Shown: in pieces, positions 27,336 to 35,922 of the stretch
Numbering within the stretch: the first letter of the stretch is position 1
Layout of the letters: each line of letters opens with the position of its first letter
Assembly (NCBI GenBank): GCA_965207595.1
Contig: CBDBMW010000012.1
Location: forward strand, 372,001 to 436,000
Direction: 5' to 3'
Source: JAGWAJ01 sp026707615
GTDB taxonomy: Bacteria > Acidobacteriota > Vicinamibacteria > Vicinamibacterales > UBA8438
DNA: 64,000 nucleotides
Notes under the pieces: model-generated
Seen by the model: only the letters and a program-made list of their open reading frames with translations
What the model was told of the DNA's origin: nothing
The model's database searches: none
Translations under genes and position numbers: made by a program

Positions 27336-28289
27336 ATGAGCCGTCGTCACTGGATTCCGATCGTCTTCGTGATGGCGTACGTCCTCGTGTCCGTCCCGGC
27401 CGCAGAGGGCCAGGGCCAGGGCCGAATCATCGGCGCCGTGCTCGACGACGACGACGACGACTCCCCCATCCCCGGCGCCCTGGTCCGGGCCGAGAACCCG
27501 GGCGCGGCCCGCGCGTTCGAAGCGACGACGGGCGAGGACGGACGATTCGCCGTCGTCGGCCTCACGAGCGGTACGTGGACGGTAATCGCCTCGGCGGAGG
27601 GGTACGCGCCGACGACCTCGACGGCTCCCGTGATGCAGTCCGTCGGTCAGGTGGTGACCGTCCGACTCAAGCGCATTCCATCCAGACTCGAGATGGCGAT
27701 TGGCACGGAGGCGCTGGCGGGACGGGACGCCGCCGCTCTCGAGCGCGATCTGGACGCGGCCGATCGGGCGTTCAACGAGCAGCGATGGGACGCCGCGCTG
27801 GCGGGATACCGGGCGCTTCTCGACGAGCTTCCGGCGTTCTCGGATCTGCTGGTGTCCATCGGCAATACCCATCGCGCGAAGGGCGACTACGAGGCGGCCC
27901 TGGCTGCCTACGAAGGCCTGCTGACCGTCGAACCGGACCACGAAGGGGCCAGAGCCGAGGTTGCGCGGACGCGCCTCGCCATGGGCGACCTGGATGCGGC
28001 GGCGGAGCTCGAGAGCGCAGCCACCGGGGGCGGCGCGTCCCGCGAGGACCTGTTCAATCTCGGGGAGGTGGCGTTCGCGAGCGGCGATCTCGACCGCGCC
28101 GCGGAGCTCTATCGGGAGTCGTCGTCCGTCGACCCGCGCTGGGGCAAGCCGCTCCTCAAGCTCGGCATGGTCTCCCTCAATCGGGGAGACCTCGATGCGG
28201 CGAAAGAGTACTTCCAGCAGGTGGTGACGCGGGATCCGGACTCGCCGGAGGCCGCCCAGGCCGCGTCGACGTTGGCGGCGCTGCCGTAA
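27336..28289 (+). CDS. Secreted carboxypeptidase-regulatory/TPR protein
   Basis: A 317-aa protein with a good AGGGAGAAGG site before the ATG. A signal peptide (about 1-25) precedes a carboxypeptidase-regulatory-like beta domain (about 28-115), interrupted by a run of Asp residues (LDDDDDDS, about 37-44) that may bind calcium. The rest is TPR (about 138-315): RWDAALAGYRALLDELP, GDYEAALAAYEGLL, GDLDRAAELYRESS and GDLDAAKEYFQQVV. It is last in the five-gene cluster, the third TPR protein in it. Probably a periplasmic protein-interaction subunit. Confidence 0.85.
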   Translation: MSRRHWIPIVFVMAYVLVSVPAAEGQGQGRIIGAVLDDDDDDSPIPGALVRAENPGAARAFEATTGEDGRFAVVGLTSGTWTVIASAEGYAPTTSTAPVMQSVGQVVTVRLKRIPSRLEMAIGTEALAGRDAAALERDLDAADRAFNEQRWDAALAGYRALLDELPAFSDLLVSIGNTHRAKGDYEAALAAYEGLLTVEPDHEGARAEVARTRLAMGDLDAAAELESAATGGGASREDLFNLGEVAFASGDLDRAAELYRESSSVDPRWGKPLLKLGMVSLNRGDLDAAKEYFQQVVTRDPDSPEAAQAASTLAALP

Positions 28290-28301
28290 TCGGCGCATCG
28301 A

Positions 28302-28415
28302 CCGGCGCCAGGACGGCGGCGGGCCTGTGCCATCCGCCCGACGAGCTCCCGGAGTCGGGCCCGGCGGGCCTCGTCCGGCGCCAAGGACGGCCGGGGGCGC
28401 CACCCGCCCGACGAG
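28302..28415. repeat. Imperfect direct repeat between convergent genes
   Basis: Two imperfect copies, about 28302-28345 and 28375-28415, both run from CCGGCGCCA(A)GGACGG to CCGCCCGACGAG. They lie between the stop of the TPR gene and the stop of the SMR gene. No gene is visible in this 165-nt gap. It may be a decayed duplication or a shared 3' structure. Confidence 0.4.
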
Positions 28416-28454
28416 ATCGCCCGCGGCGGCGCGCCCGGCAGTGGCAGCACTCGG

Positions 28455-28784
28455 TCAGCGCAACTGCATGCCCGACCAGGCGTTGATCACGACGACGCCG
28501 GCGACGATGAGCCCCAGCCCGATCACGGCGGGCGCATCCAGCCGCTGGCCGTGGACCAGCAGTCCGAGAATCGCGATCAGGACGATCCCCGCTCCCGCCC
28601 AGATGGCATAGGCGATGCCGACGCTCATGTGCCGCAGGCACAGGGAGAGGAAGTAGAACGCCGCTCCGTAACCGACAACCACGATCGTGCTCGGCAGGGG
28701 CCGCGTGAACCCCTGGGTCGATGCGAGCGCAGTGGTGCCGGTGACTTCGGCGGCGATGGCGAGAGCGAGATAGACGTAGGGCAT
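28455..28784 (-). CDS. SMR-family small multidrug/quaternary-ammonium transporter
   Basis: A 109-aa protein of exactly the EmrE size. It has four TM helices. Glu13 in AIAAEVTGTTAL is the membrane-embedded proton/substrate-coupling residue of the family. AIWAGAGIVLIAILG and the C-terminal GLILIVAGV-like helix fit EmrE better than guanidinium exporters of the SugE/Gdx type, but the split is not certain from sequence by eye. It works as a dual-topology dimer that exchanges protons for cationic drugs. It lies just downstream of the TSUP gene. Confidence 0.93.
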   Translation of the reverse strand: MPYVYLALAIAAEVTGTTALASTQGFTRPLPSTIVVVGYGAAFYFLSLCLRHMSVGIAYAIWAGAGIVLIAILGLLVHGQRLDAPAVIGLGLIVAGVVVINAWSGMQLR

Positions 28785-28798
28785 GGGGGCGCTCCGGG

Positions 28799-29554
28799 TC
28801 AGGCAGCGAGAGAGACGTCGTAGAGCAGCTTGACGCCGATGACGAGCAGCCCCGCGTACACCACCCGGTAGAACAGCTCGTCGTCGACGCGAACGTGCAG
28901 GTAGCGGCCGAGCGCGACTCCGACGGGCGCGAGCGGCAGCAGCAGGAGCGAGGTGGCCAGGTTGTCCGCCGTCCACTGGCCGAGCCAGGCGTAGGGCAGC
29001 ACCTTCGACCAGTTGACCACGAAGAAGAAGCAGATGCCGGTGGCCTGGAAGATGGACCGGTGCATCCGCTGCGGCAGCAGGAAGGCGTGCAGCGGCGGGC
29101 CGCCGGCGTGGATGGAGAAGCTCGTGAATCCGGCCAGCAGACCCCAGAACCAGCCGAGGGCGCGGCGCGGCGGGCCGCTCGGCGCGGCGCCGAGCCCCCG
29201 CCAGAAGTACCGGGCCGCGTACGTCAGCGCAACGGCGGCCACGAGCAGGCGCAGGCCGTCCGCCGAGACCACCCGCGCGGTCAGGAAGCCGACCACCGTC
29301 CCGCCCAGCGCCGCGGGCAGCAGGATCCGCAGGTTGGGGACGTCCCACTGCCGCCAGTAGACGCGCATCGCCAGCGCGTCCATGACCATCAGAATGGGGA
29401 GCAGGATGGCCGCGGCCTGCACCGGGCTGACGACCATGGCCATCAGCGGCACGCCGACGATGGCGATGCCGCCGCCGAGACCGCCCTTGGCGATCCCGAC
29501 GATGAGCACGGCGACCGTCGCCGCCGCGTAGAACCAGGGGTCGGCGATCAGCAC
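28799..29554 (-). CDS. TSUP (TauE/SafE) family transporter
   Basis: A 251-aa membrane protein with about eight TM helices in two repeats. The first carries GIAKGGLGGGIAIVGVPLMA and the second SFSIHAGGPPLHAFLLP, the repeated Gly-rich motifs of TauE/SafE anion exporters. The family moves sulfite, sulfoacetate and other organic or sulfur anions across the inner membrane. It precedes the SMR gene by 14 nt, so both are probably one transcript. The cargo cannot be told. Confidence 0.9.
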   Translation of the reverse strand: MLIADPWFYAAATVAVLIVGIAKGGLGGGIAIVGVPLMAMVVSPVQAAAILLPILMVMDALAMRVYWRQWDVPNLRILLPAALGGTVVGFLTARVVSADGLRLLVAAVALTYAARYFWRGLGAAPSGPPRRALGWFWGLLAGFTSFSIHAGGPPLHAFLLPQRMHRSIFQATGICFFFVVNWSKVLPYAWLGQWTADNLATSLLLLPLAPVGVALGRYLHVRVDDELFYRVVYAGLLVIGVKLLYDVSLAA

Positions 29555-29572
29555 GGGGCGGACGCTCGCCCC

Positions 29573-31813
29573 TTACGGCGCATCCGGCCCCGACGGAGGA
29601 AGGGCGAAGACGTAGAGCGCGTTCCCGCTCCGCGGATGGCGGACGTCACCCGCCAGCATGCGCGGCGCAAGGCGCGGGCTGCCGCCACCCAGCCCGGTCG
29701 AGACCGCGACGTACTGCCGGCCGCCGGCCCGGAAGGTGACGGGGAAGCCCTGGACCGAGGTCCCGAGCCGGGCGCGCCACAACTCGTCGCCCGTCTCGAC
29801 GTCGAAGGCGCGGAAGCGCCGGTCGAGGTCGCCGGCGAAGGCGAGGCCGCCCGCGGTCGTGAGCACGCCGGTGAGGAAAGTGGCGCGCTGCTCGACGCTC
29901 CATACCTCCTCGAGGGTCTCCACGTCGAAGGCGGCGAGCTTGCCGAGGCGGCCGTCCGTGCCCGGCATCTCGTGGAACGGCCGCGAGCTCATCCCGACCC
30001 CGCCGGAGCCGAGCTCGAGCGCCACCTCCCGCACCGCCAGCTCCATGCAGGTCTGGGCGAGGGGCAGGACGAGCAGCCCCGCCTCCGGGTGGTAGCTCAT
30101 CGGGTGCCAGTTCTTGCCCCCGGCGGTGCTCGGACAGGCCGGGACGAGCTCTTCGAACTCCGCGTCGACGATGTCCTGCCGGTACGTGACGGCGCCGGTC
30201 TCGGGATCGATCCGGTCGAACACGTTCTGGTAGACCGTCTCCTTGTGGCCGAGGAACTCGCCCGTCTCGCGGTCCAGCTTCCAGAGGATGCCGTGCTTTC
30301 CGGCGCTGAACACCGTCTTGCGCGTCCCGACGTCCACGAGCACCCGCTCGTAGACTTCATCGAGATCGAGCGTCTCCGCGGGAACGTGCTGGAAGTACCA
30401 GTCGAGGACGCCGGCTGCGGGGTCGATCGCCACCGTGGAGTTGGTGTAGAGCGCCGCGTCGCCCCCCGTCATGCCGCGGCTGATCGCGGCCCACGGCTTG
30501 GCCTGCGCCACCCCGAAGTAGACCCGGTCGAGGTCCGGGTCGTAGCTCCCGGTGATCCAGGTGTCGCCGCCGGCGCGCAGGTAGTCGGGGAGGTCGGCCC
30601 ACGTGTTGCCGCCCGGCTCGTCGGAGCGCGCCGTCGTGTGGAAGCGCCAGCGCTGCTCGCCCGTCGCCGGGTCGTAGCCGCTGATGAAGCACGACTGGCG
30701 GGTGAAGCGGTCGCAGCCGCTGAGGCCCTGCACGAGCGTCCCGCCGGCGACGAGCGGCCCGCTCGTGTTGCGGAAGCCCTCGGCGTGGTCGGCGATGGTC
30801 CGCTGCCAGACCTGCTCGCCGGTGCGGGCGTCGAGCGCGACGAGGCGCGCGTCCGGCGTGGCCAGGAAGAGCCGCTCCCCGTAGATGGCGAGGTTGCGGC
30901 TCGTCCCGGAGTAGCCGGGAGTGTCGACCGCGACCCGGTGCTCCCAGATCAGATCGCCGGTCACCGCGTCGAGCGCCTGTACGACGGGACCGATTCCGGT
31001 CACGTAGAGCACGCCGTCGTGTGCGATCGGCGAGGGGGCGTTCCAGCCTCCCTCGGGCAGGGCCCAGACCCAGGCCAGCTCCAGATCGGCGACGTTGCGG
31101 CGGTCGATGTCCGCCAGCCGGCTGTGGCTCCACGCCTGGTAGTTGCCCCGGATCATCAGCCAGTCGTCCGGGTCGGGGTCGCGCAGCATCGCGTCGGTGA
31201 CGGGCCGGTAGCCGTCGACCGAACCGGCCGCGGTGACTCCGGTCTCCACCGCGGGCGCTGCCGCGACCGGAGCCGGCGCGGGAGGCGAGGTCGGCGCAGC
31301 GGGCGAGGCCTCCGCCGCGTTCGGGCTCGATGCCTCTCCGGCATCCGCCGCGGCGGGCGCCGGGCCGCCGGCCACCGAGGCAAGGGTTGCCGCCGTGCCC
31401 GCGTCGAGCGGGGTCTCCCCCGCAGCCGCGCCGTTGGCCCGGAGAAGGTAGGCCACGATGTCGACGTAGGCCTCGTCGCCGAGCGCCCCCGGCCTCTCGG
31501 GTGGCATCGACAGGCGGATCCGGTCGAACAGGTCCCGCGTCGTGAGGTCGCCCCAGAACTGCAGGAAACTCGCTCCCGCCAGCGGCGGAGCCTCGAAGCT
31601 CCCCTGCAGGTTCGCCTGGTGGCAGGTGGCGCAGTCTCGCGCGTAGGCAGCGCTTCCCGCCTCCGCCTGCGCCTCCGTGTAGACGCCCGCCGGTATGGGC
31701 TGCCCCGCTGCCGCCGGGGCCAGCACGCCGCCGCCGAGTGCAGCGGCGACGGACACCGCAAAGCCTGCGCGCCGCTTCCGGCGGTGGCATGGTCTGGTCA
31801 TGAAGTCATCCAC
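29573..31813 (-). CDS. Cytochrome c-PQQ quinoprotein dehydrogenase fusion
   Basis: A 746-aa protein (an in-frame ATG at residue 5 is an alternative start). A signal peptide is followed by a cytochrome c domain (CATCH near residue 62, SMPPERPG carrying the Met ligand), an Ala/Pro-rich linker, then a PQQ propeller from about 180. Propeller markers include VTDAMLRDPDPDDWLM, ALDAVTGDLIWEH, ALDARTGEQVWQR, DPDLDRVYFGVAQAKPW and LGTSVQGFPV. Domain order and most motifs match the dehydrogenase at 12.0-14.2 kb. It probably oxidises an alcohol in the periplasm and passes electrons to its own haem. Confidence 0.9.
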   Translation of the reverse strand: MDDFMTRPCHRRKRRAGFAVSVAAALGGGVLAPAAAGQPIPAGVYTEAQAEAGSAAYARDCATCHQANLQGSFEAPPLAGASFLQFWGDLTTRDLFDRIRLSMPPERPGALGDEAYVDIVAYLLRANGAAAGETPLDAGTAATLASVAGGPAPAAADAGEASSPNAAEASPAAPTSPPAPAPVAAAPAVETGVTAAGSVDGYRPVTDAMLRDPDPDDWLMIRGNYQAWSHSRLADIDRRNVADLELAWVWALPEGGWNAPSPIAHDGVLYVTGIGPVVQALDAVTGDLIWEHRVAVDTPGYSGTSRNLAIYGERLFLATPDARLVALDARTGEQVWQRTIADHAEGFRNTSGPLVAGGTLVQGLSGCDRFTRQSCFISGYDPATGEQRWRFHTTARSDEPGGNTWADLPDYLRAGGDTWITGSYDPDLDRVYFGVAQAKPWAAISRGMTGGDAALYTNSTVAIDPAAGVLDWYFQHVPAETLDLDEVYERVLVDVGTRKTVFSAGKHGILWKLDRETGEFLGHKETVYQNVFDRIDPETGAVTYRQDIVDAEFEELVPACPSTAGGKNWHPMSYHPEAGLLVLPLAQTCMELAVREVALELGSGGVGMSSRPFHEMPGTDGRLGKLAAFDVETLEEVWSVEQRATFLTGVLTTAGGLAFAGDLDRRFRAFDVETGDELWRARLGTSVQGFPVTFRAGGRQYVAVSTGLGGGSPRLAPRMLAGDVRHPRSGNALYVFALPPSGPDAP

Positions 31814-31958
31814 CGTTTTTCCACGATTGGCTGGGTAGCGCGACCCACGGGTTCAAGGGAAGGTCGCAGGCGTGCACGAGGCAGGCGACGCGGGGCGCGG
31901 CCAACCCTGACGGCCGCGCCCCCCAAGCTCTGACCTTCGGGTCAGGCGAAGGCCTGCG

Positions 31959-32966
31959 TCACGGCTGCCCCGCGGCGGCGCGCTCCTCGTCGCGACGGTG
32001 GCCGCCGAGGATGCCGGGCATGCTGTAGTTGCCTTCGTGGCAGGCGTACTCGTACATTGGCTCCTCGCTGCGCTGCATCGGGATCGACGCGGTCCACGGC
32101 TGGCTCCAGGTGTTCGGCGCATTGACCGTGAACGTGTAGTCCAGGGTGGTGTCGTCGACGCGCGTCAAGCGCTCGACCAGCGTCATTTCGGGTGTCGTCC
32201 CCCGCCAGCGACGCTCCCCACTGAAGTTCGTGGTTTCGACGACCAGCGTGTCGCCCTCCCAGTAGCCCCGCGACTCGCCCGACCATTGCCGCATGTCGGC
32301 CGGCAACGTGGGGCGGCCGTCGAGCGGCACGATCCGCACCGTGTGCACCATCTCGGTCACGAACGCGACATGGTCCGGGGTCTGGAACACCTGCAGGATC
32401 TGGTTGTAGCCGCCGGGCGTGATCGGCGGGCCGGCGTTGAACCCGAGGATGCAGCGGTCGTAGGGCGTCCGGTCGGTGTAGGAGTCCGCCGGGTGCTCCG
32501 CCAGGTAGGCGCGGCGCGCCGCCGTGCGCTCCGCCCCTTCCGCCGTCATCTCGGGCAGCCGCCCGTTGGGCGGGTCGACGATCAGCGAGGTGCGCCGCGT
32601 GGCAACCGTGTTGGTCCCCTGGTCCAGCCAGAAGTTGTTGTAGAAGCCCGGCGCGCCGTCCTCGCCCCGGTCGACGCTCTCGGTCGCCGTGGTGCGACGG
32701 GCCGCCCGGTTCAGCAGCTCCTCGTTGCGGTTGACGACCTCCTGCTCGCGGCGGGCCGCCTCTTCCTCGCTCAGGAACTCCTGATCCGCCAGCTCCTCGG
32801 GCCGTTCGAGCGGCGTAATCGTGCGGAAGTCCCAGGGACCCTGGATATCGGGATCCCCCCACGCAGTGCGGGCGGAGTTCTGGGCCGCGGCGGGCGCGGC
32901 CAGCAGCGCGACGACGACCACCGCCACCGCGGCGGCACCCAACGACGGGATCGGACGATTACGCAT
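31959..32966 (-). CDS. Secreted 'DLQG' family protein, function unknown (copy 1)
   Basis: A 335-aa protein starting at ATG 32966 after GAAGGGGG. A signal peptide (ending LLAAPAAAQ near 27) precedes TAWGDPDIQGPWDFRTITPLE. Later blocks are LIVDPPNGRLPEM, IVPLDGRPTLP, GYWEGDTLVVETTNFSG, LVERLTRVDDTTLDYTFTV and YEYACHEGNYSMPGILGG. These blocks recur in three other proteins of this window. The beta-rich repeats suggest a lipocalin-like or barrel fold, but I know no function. It lies by a PQQ dehydrogenase and is divergent from the phosphotriesterase-like gene. Confidence 0.8.
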   Translation of the reverse strand: MRNRPIPSLGAAAVAVVVVALLAAPAAAQNSARTAWGDPDIQGPWDFRTITPLERPEELADQEFLSEEEAARREQEVVNRNEELLNRAARRTTATESVDRGEDGAPGFYNNFWLDQGTNTVATRRTSLIVDPPNGRLPEMTAEGAERTAARRAYLAEHPADSYTDRTPYDRCILGFNAGPPITPGGYNQILQVFQTPDHVAFVTEMVHTVRIVPLDGRPTLPADMRQWSGESRGYWEGDTLVVETTNFSGERRWRGTTPEMTLVERLTRVDDTTLDYTFTVNAPNTWSQPWTASIPMQRSEEPMYEYACHEGNYSMPGILGGHRRDEERAAAGQP

Positions 32967-33418
32967 CTTCGTACCCCCTTCGAATCTCCGTTGCCCCGCG
33001 GGAAACTCGCGACGTGCCCGTTGCCGCCATCCTACTACCTTTCGACTGCCCCGATTGCCCCGCCCGACCGTTTCGGTCGCCGCCCGTCCGCAAGGACTCC
33101 GTCGGCCGCGGCCGACGCCCGGCCGGCGGTACCCGCGGCTGCCCGGCCCGGCCGGAGTCGGCGCCTCCCGACCGCGTGCCGTCCGCGGCTCGATTCGCGC
33201 GGGCGTTGGGGACGTCGGTCCTGGGGGCCGAGGGCCGCTCACGACCTGCAAGGACGCTTGAAGACCGCAGGGGATCCACGGTACCGTGCCTGTGGGCCGC
33301 CCTCGCGCGGCGCGGCCTTCAGGAGTCCGCGGTCGCGCAGGGGCCGAGCGGGCGAGACAGCGTTCGGAACGCCGGGACTGACCGTCGATGCCGCCGGGGC
33401 GGCGGGAGGGAGCGCACG
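32967..33418. other. Divergent intergenic region
   Basis: This 452-nt stretch lies between the leftward DLQG gene and the rightward phosphotriesterase-like gene. Open frames cross it on both strands but none has recognisable protein features. It should carry the promoters for both directions. GGGAGGGAG just before 33419 is the ribosome binding site of the hydrolase gene. Nothing else could be assigned. Confidence 0.45.
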
Positions 33419-34591
33419 ATGAGGCGACGGGACGCGTGCGGCACGCGCATGGGCCGCCGGGAGGCGATGCGGATGCTGGCCGGCGGCGCCGCGGCGGCCG
33501 CGGGTGCGGTGGTCGCCGGCGGCCGGATCGCGGGGGCGGGTGTCGCGCCGCCGGAGGGAGCGGTCGCCGCGGCGCCGCAGCAGGCTGCCGCCCCGGTTGC
33601 GTTTCCCGAGGGGGCCATCGTGCGCACCGTCCTCGCGGACGTCGACCCGCAGGAGCTCGGCGGCGGCGCCACCCTGTTCCACGAGCACCTGTCGTTCCAG
33701 TACAGCAGCCCCCCGCCCGAGCCTCGACGGCCGGGCACGCCGGAGCCGGAGCCGCCTACCAACGACGAGATGGTCGACCTACTGGTGGAGGAGCTGCGGA
33801 TGGCGGCCTTCGACGGCGTGAGCTGCATCGTCGACTCGTCGATCGGGCCGCGCACCCCGCAGCAACTCGCCAACCTCACCGCGATGGCGACCCGATCCGG
33901 CGTCCACGTGGTGGCCGGCGGCAGCTACTTCCTGCACGCGCGCTACCCGGAAGCCATCCGCGGGCTGTCGGAAGACGAGCTCGCCGACCTTCTGGTCGAG
34001 CAGGCGGAGCGCGAGCGGTGGGGCGCGCTCGGCGAGGTCGGGACCTCGTTCCCGGAGATGCACGACGACGAACGGCACATGCTGCGCGCCGTCAGCCAGG
34101 CGCACCGGCGGACGGGCCTGCCGATCTTCACCCACGTGCCGCACGAGAGCTGCCCGTCGTGCGCCCTCGAGCAGCTCGACATCTACGAGTCGCAGGGCGT
34201 CGACCTGGGCCACCTCTGCATCGGGCACCTCTCGACCATCGAGCGTGCGCACGACCCGGGCTGGACGACGCACCGGGAGATCGCGGGGCGGGGCGCGTTC
34301 ATCGGTTTCGACACGGTCGGCCACCTGATGAGCGCGTCGTTCATCCCCGAGCGGGAGAAGGTGGACATGGTGCTGAGCGCCCTCGAGGCGGGGCTCGACG
34401 ACCACATCCTGCTGGCGTCCGACTTCGCCAACCCGGTGCAGCTCAAGACCAACTGGGGCAACGGCTTCTCGACCGTCCTGGTGCAGTTCGTGCCGAAGCT
34501 GCGCTACTACGGGGTGCCCGAGGCTACGATCCGCAAGATACTGGTCGACAACCCGCGGCGGTGGCTGGCCCACGTACCGGCCGGCGCGTAG
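33419..34591 (+). CDS. Phosphotriesterase-family amidohydrolase, Tat-type signal
   Basis: A 390-aa TIM-barrel metal hydrolase. The N-terminus MGRREAMRML followed by an Ala-rich helix fits a twin-arginine signal. Metal ligands of the family are visible: His88/His90 in TLFHEHL, Glu206 in GEVG (bridging residue, in place of carboxylated Lys), His239 in IFTHV, His270 in CIGH and Asp335 in LASDF. Family members are mainly lactonases or esterases of unknown substrate; true phosphotriesterase activity cannot be claimed. It is followed by two DLQG-type genes and DUF6152 in the same direction. Confidence 0.88.
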   Translation: MRRRDACGTRMGRREAMRMLAGGAAAAAGAVVAGGRIAGAGVAPPEGAVAAAPQQAAAPVAFPEGAIVRTVLADVDPQELGGGATLFHEHLSFQYSSPPPEPRRPGTPEPEPPTNDEMVDLLVEELRMAAFDGVSCIVDSSIGPRTPQQLANLTAMATRSGVHVVAGGSYFLHARYPEAIRGLSEDELADLLVEQAERERWGALGEVGTSFPEMHDDERHMLRAVSQAHRRTGLPIFTHVPHESCPSCALEQLDIYESQGVDLGHLCIGHLSTIERAHDPGWTTHREIAGRGAFIGFDTVGHLMSASFIPEREKVDMVLSALEAGLDDHILLASDFANPVQLKTNWGNGFSTVLVQFVPKLRYYGVPEATIRKILVDNPRRWLAHVPAGA

Positions 34592-34663
34592 GATTCGATC
34601 GTGGCGGCGCGCGTCATCGGCGGGCGGGAGACGATGCGCCGTAGCCATCCGGAGGAGACAACG

Positions 34664-35755
34664 GTGACTACCGGAAAGCGGTGGCTCGCGGCGGTAGCGG
34701 CCCTGTCGGCGGGAAGCCTCGGCGCGACCCTCGCCTTGTCGCCGGGGCCGGAAGCGGGTGCCGAACAGCTCGCGTCGCCCGAGGGGTGGGAGGTGCCGCG
34801 GACGCCGTGGGGCGCCCCCGACCTGCAGGGCATCTGGGACAGCAAGAGCACGACGCCGCTCGAGCGGCCGACGGAGCTCGCGGACCGGGAGTTCCTGTCG
34901 GACGAGGAGATCGCCGCGGTGGAGGCGGCGCGGGAGCGGCGCGCGCGCGAGGGGCGCGACGTGCGGGCCGAGCGCGGCACCGAGGCCGACGTCGAAGGGG
35001 CCTACAACAACATCTTCAGCACCTTCGTCGGGGTCGACTACAGCCGGACGCGCCGGTCGTCGCTGATCATGGATCCGCCCAGCGGCCGCCAGCCGCCGCG
35101 GACGTCGCTCGGGGCCGAGCGGCAGGCGGCGGCGCGCGCCGCCCGCGTGCGCCCGGCGAGGCCGGACCTACCCTACCCGGTCGACATCGGCCGCTCGTAC
35201 GACAACCCGGAGGACGTGCGCGTCATCGAGCGCTGCCTCGGCGTCACGCTCCCGTGCATCGGCGGGCTCTGCGGCTTCAGCCGCATCGTGCAGAGCCCCG
35301 GCTGGGTCGGCATCTACTACGAGCAGGGCCACGGCGGCGGCGCCTACCGCTCCATCCCGCTCGACGGCCGCCCGCACCTCGCGTCCGACATCCGCCAGTG
35401 GCTGGGGGATTCCGTGGGCCGCTGGGAGGGCGACACGCTGGTGGTCGACACGACGAACTTCACCGACCGGACCGACTTCCTGGGGTCGCGCGAGAACCTG
35501 CACCTCGTCGAGCGCTTCACGCGCATCGGGCCGGACCTGATGCAGTACCGGATCACGGTCGACGACCCCACCATCTGGACGCAGCCGTGGACGATCGAGC
35601 TCGCCCCGACGCTCCAGGACAACCGGCAGAACCTGATCTTCGAGGCGGCGTGTCACGAGGGGAACTACGCCCTGACCACGATGCTGGCGGGCGCGCGCCT
35701 GGAAGAAGCAGAAGCGGAAGCCGCGGCGGAAACCGGGCGCGACGGCGGACGGTGA
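34664..35755 (+). CDS. Secreted 'DLQG' family protein, function unknown (copy 2)
   Basis: A 363-aa protein. The GTG at 34664 follows GGAGGAG by six bases and gives a signal peptide directly (GKRWLAAVAALSAGSLGATLAL). It shares WGAPDLQGIWDSKSTTPLE, LIMDPPSGRQPP, IPLDGRPHLASDIRQWLGD, GRWEGDTLVVDTTNFTD, LHLVERFTRIGPDLMQYRIT and FEAACHEGNYALTTMLAGAR with copies 1 and 4. Cys residues in CLGVTLPCIGGLCGF are specific to this copy and might form disulfides. It sits between the phosphotriesterase-like gene and DUF6152. Role unknown. Confidence 0.82.
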   Translation: MTTGKRWLAAVAALSAGSLGATLALSPGPEAGAEQLASPEGWEVPRTPWGAPDLQGIWDSKSTTPLERPTELADREFLSDEEIAAVEAARERRAREGRDVRAERGTEADVEGAYNNIFSTFVGVDYSRTRRSSLIMDPPSGRQPPRTSLGAERQAAARAARVRPARPDLPYPVDIGRSYDNPEDVRVIERCLGVTLPCIGGLCGFSRIVQSPGWVGIYYEQGHGGGAYRSIPLDGRPHLASDIRQWLGDSVGRWEGDTLVVDTTNFTDRTDFLGSRENLHLVERFTRIGPDLMQYRITVDDPTIWTQPWTIELAPTLQDNRQNLIFEAACHEGNYALTTMLAGARLEEAEAEAAAETGRDGGR

Positions 35756-35922
35756 CCAGGAATCGTGAAGCACGCCAGCGCGGTCGCCGACGGCGGCGGG
35801 ACGCGACGCCGGACGGTGACCGGGAGCCGGGGGGCTGCGGCCGACGAGGTCGCGGACGGCGCGGAGAGGCGGGCGGTGCAGAACGTGGCCGCCGATCGGC
35901 CCCCGGAGAAGGAGAGCAGCCA

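Noticed and set aside
28895..31933. A plus-strand open frame of about 1000 codons
   Set aside because: It is antisense to the TSUP transporter and the PQQ dehydrogenase, which have clear motifs. Its composition (Arg/Asp/Val-rich) is that of a shadow frame.
33014..33418. N-terminal extension of the phosphotriesterase-like protein
   Set aside because: It has no domain and sits upstream of a strong GGGAGGGAG site and Tat signal at 33419.
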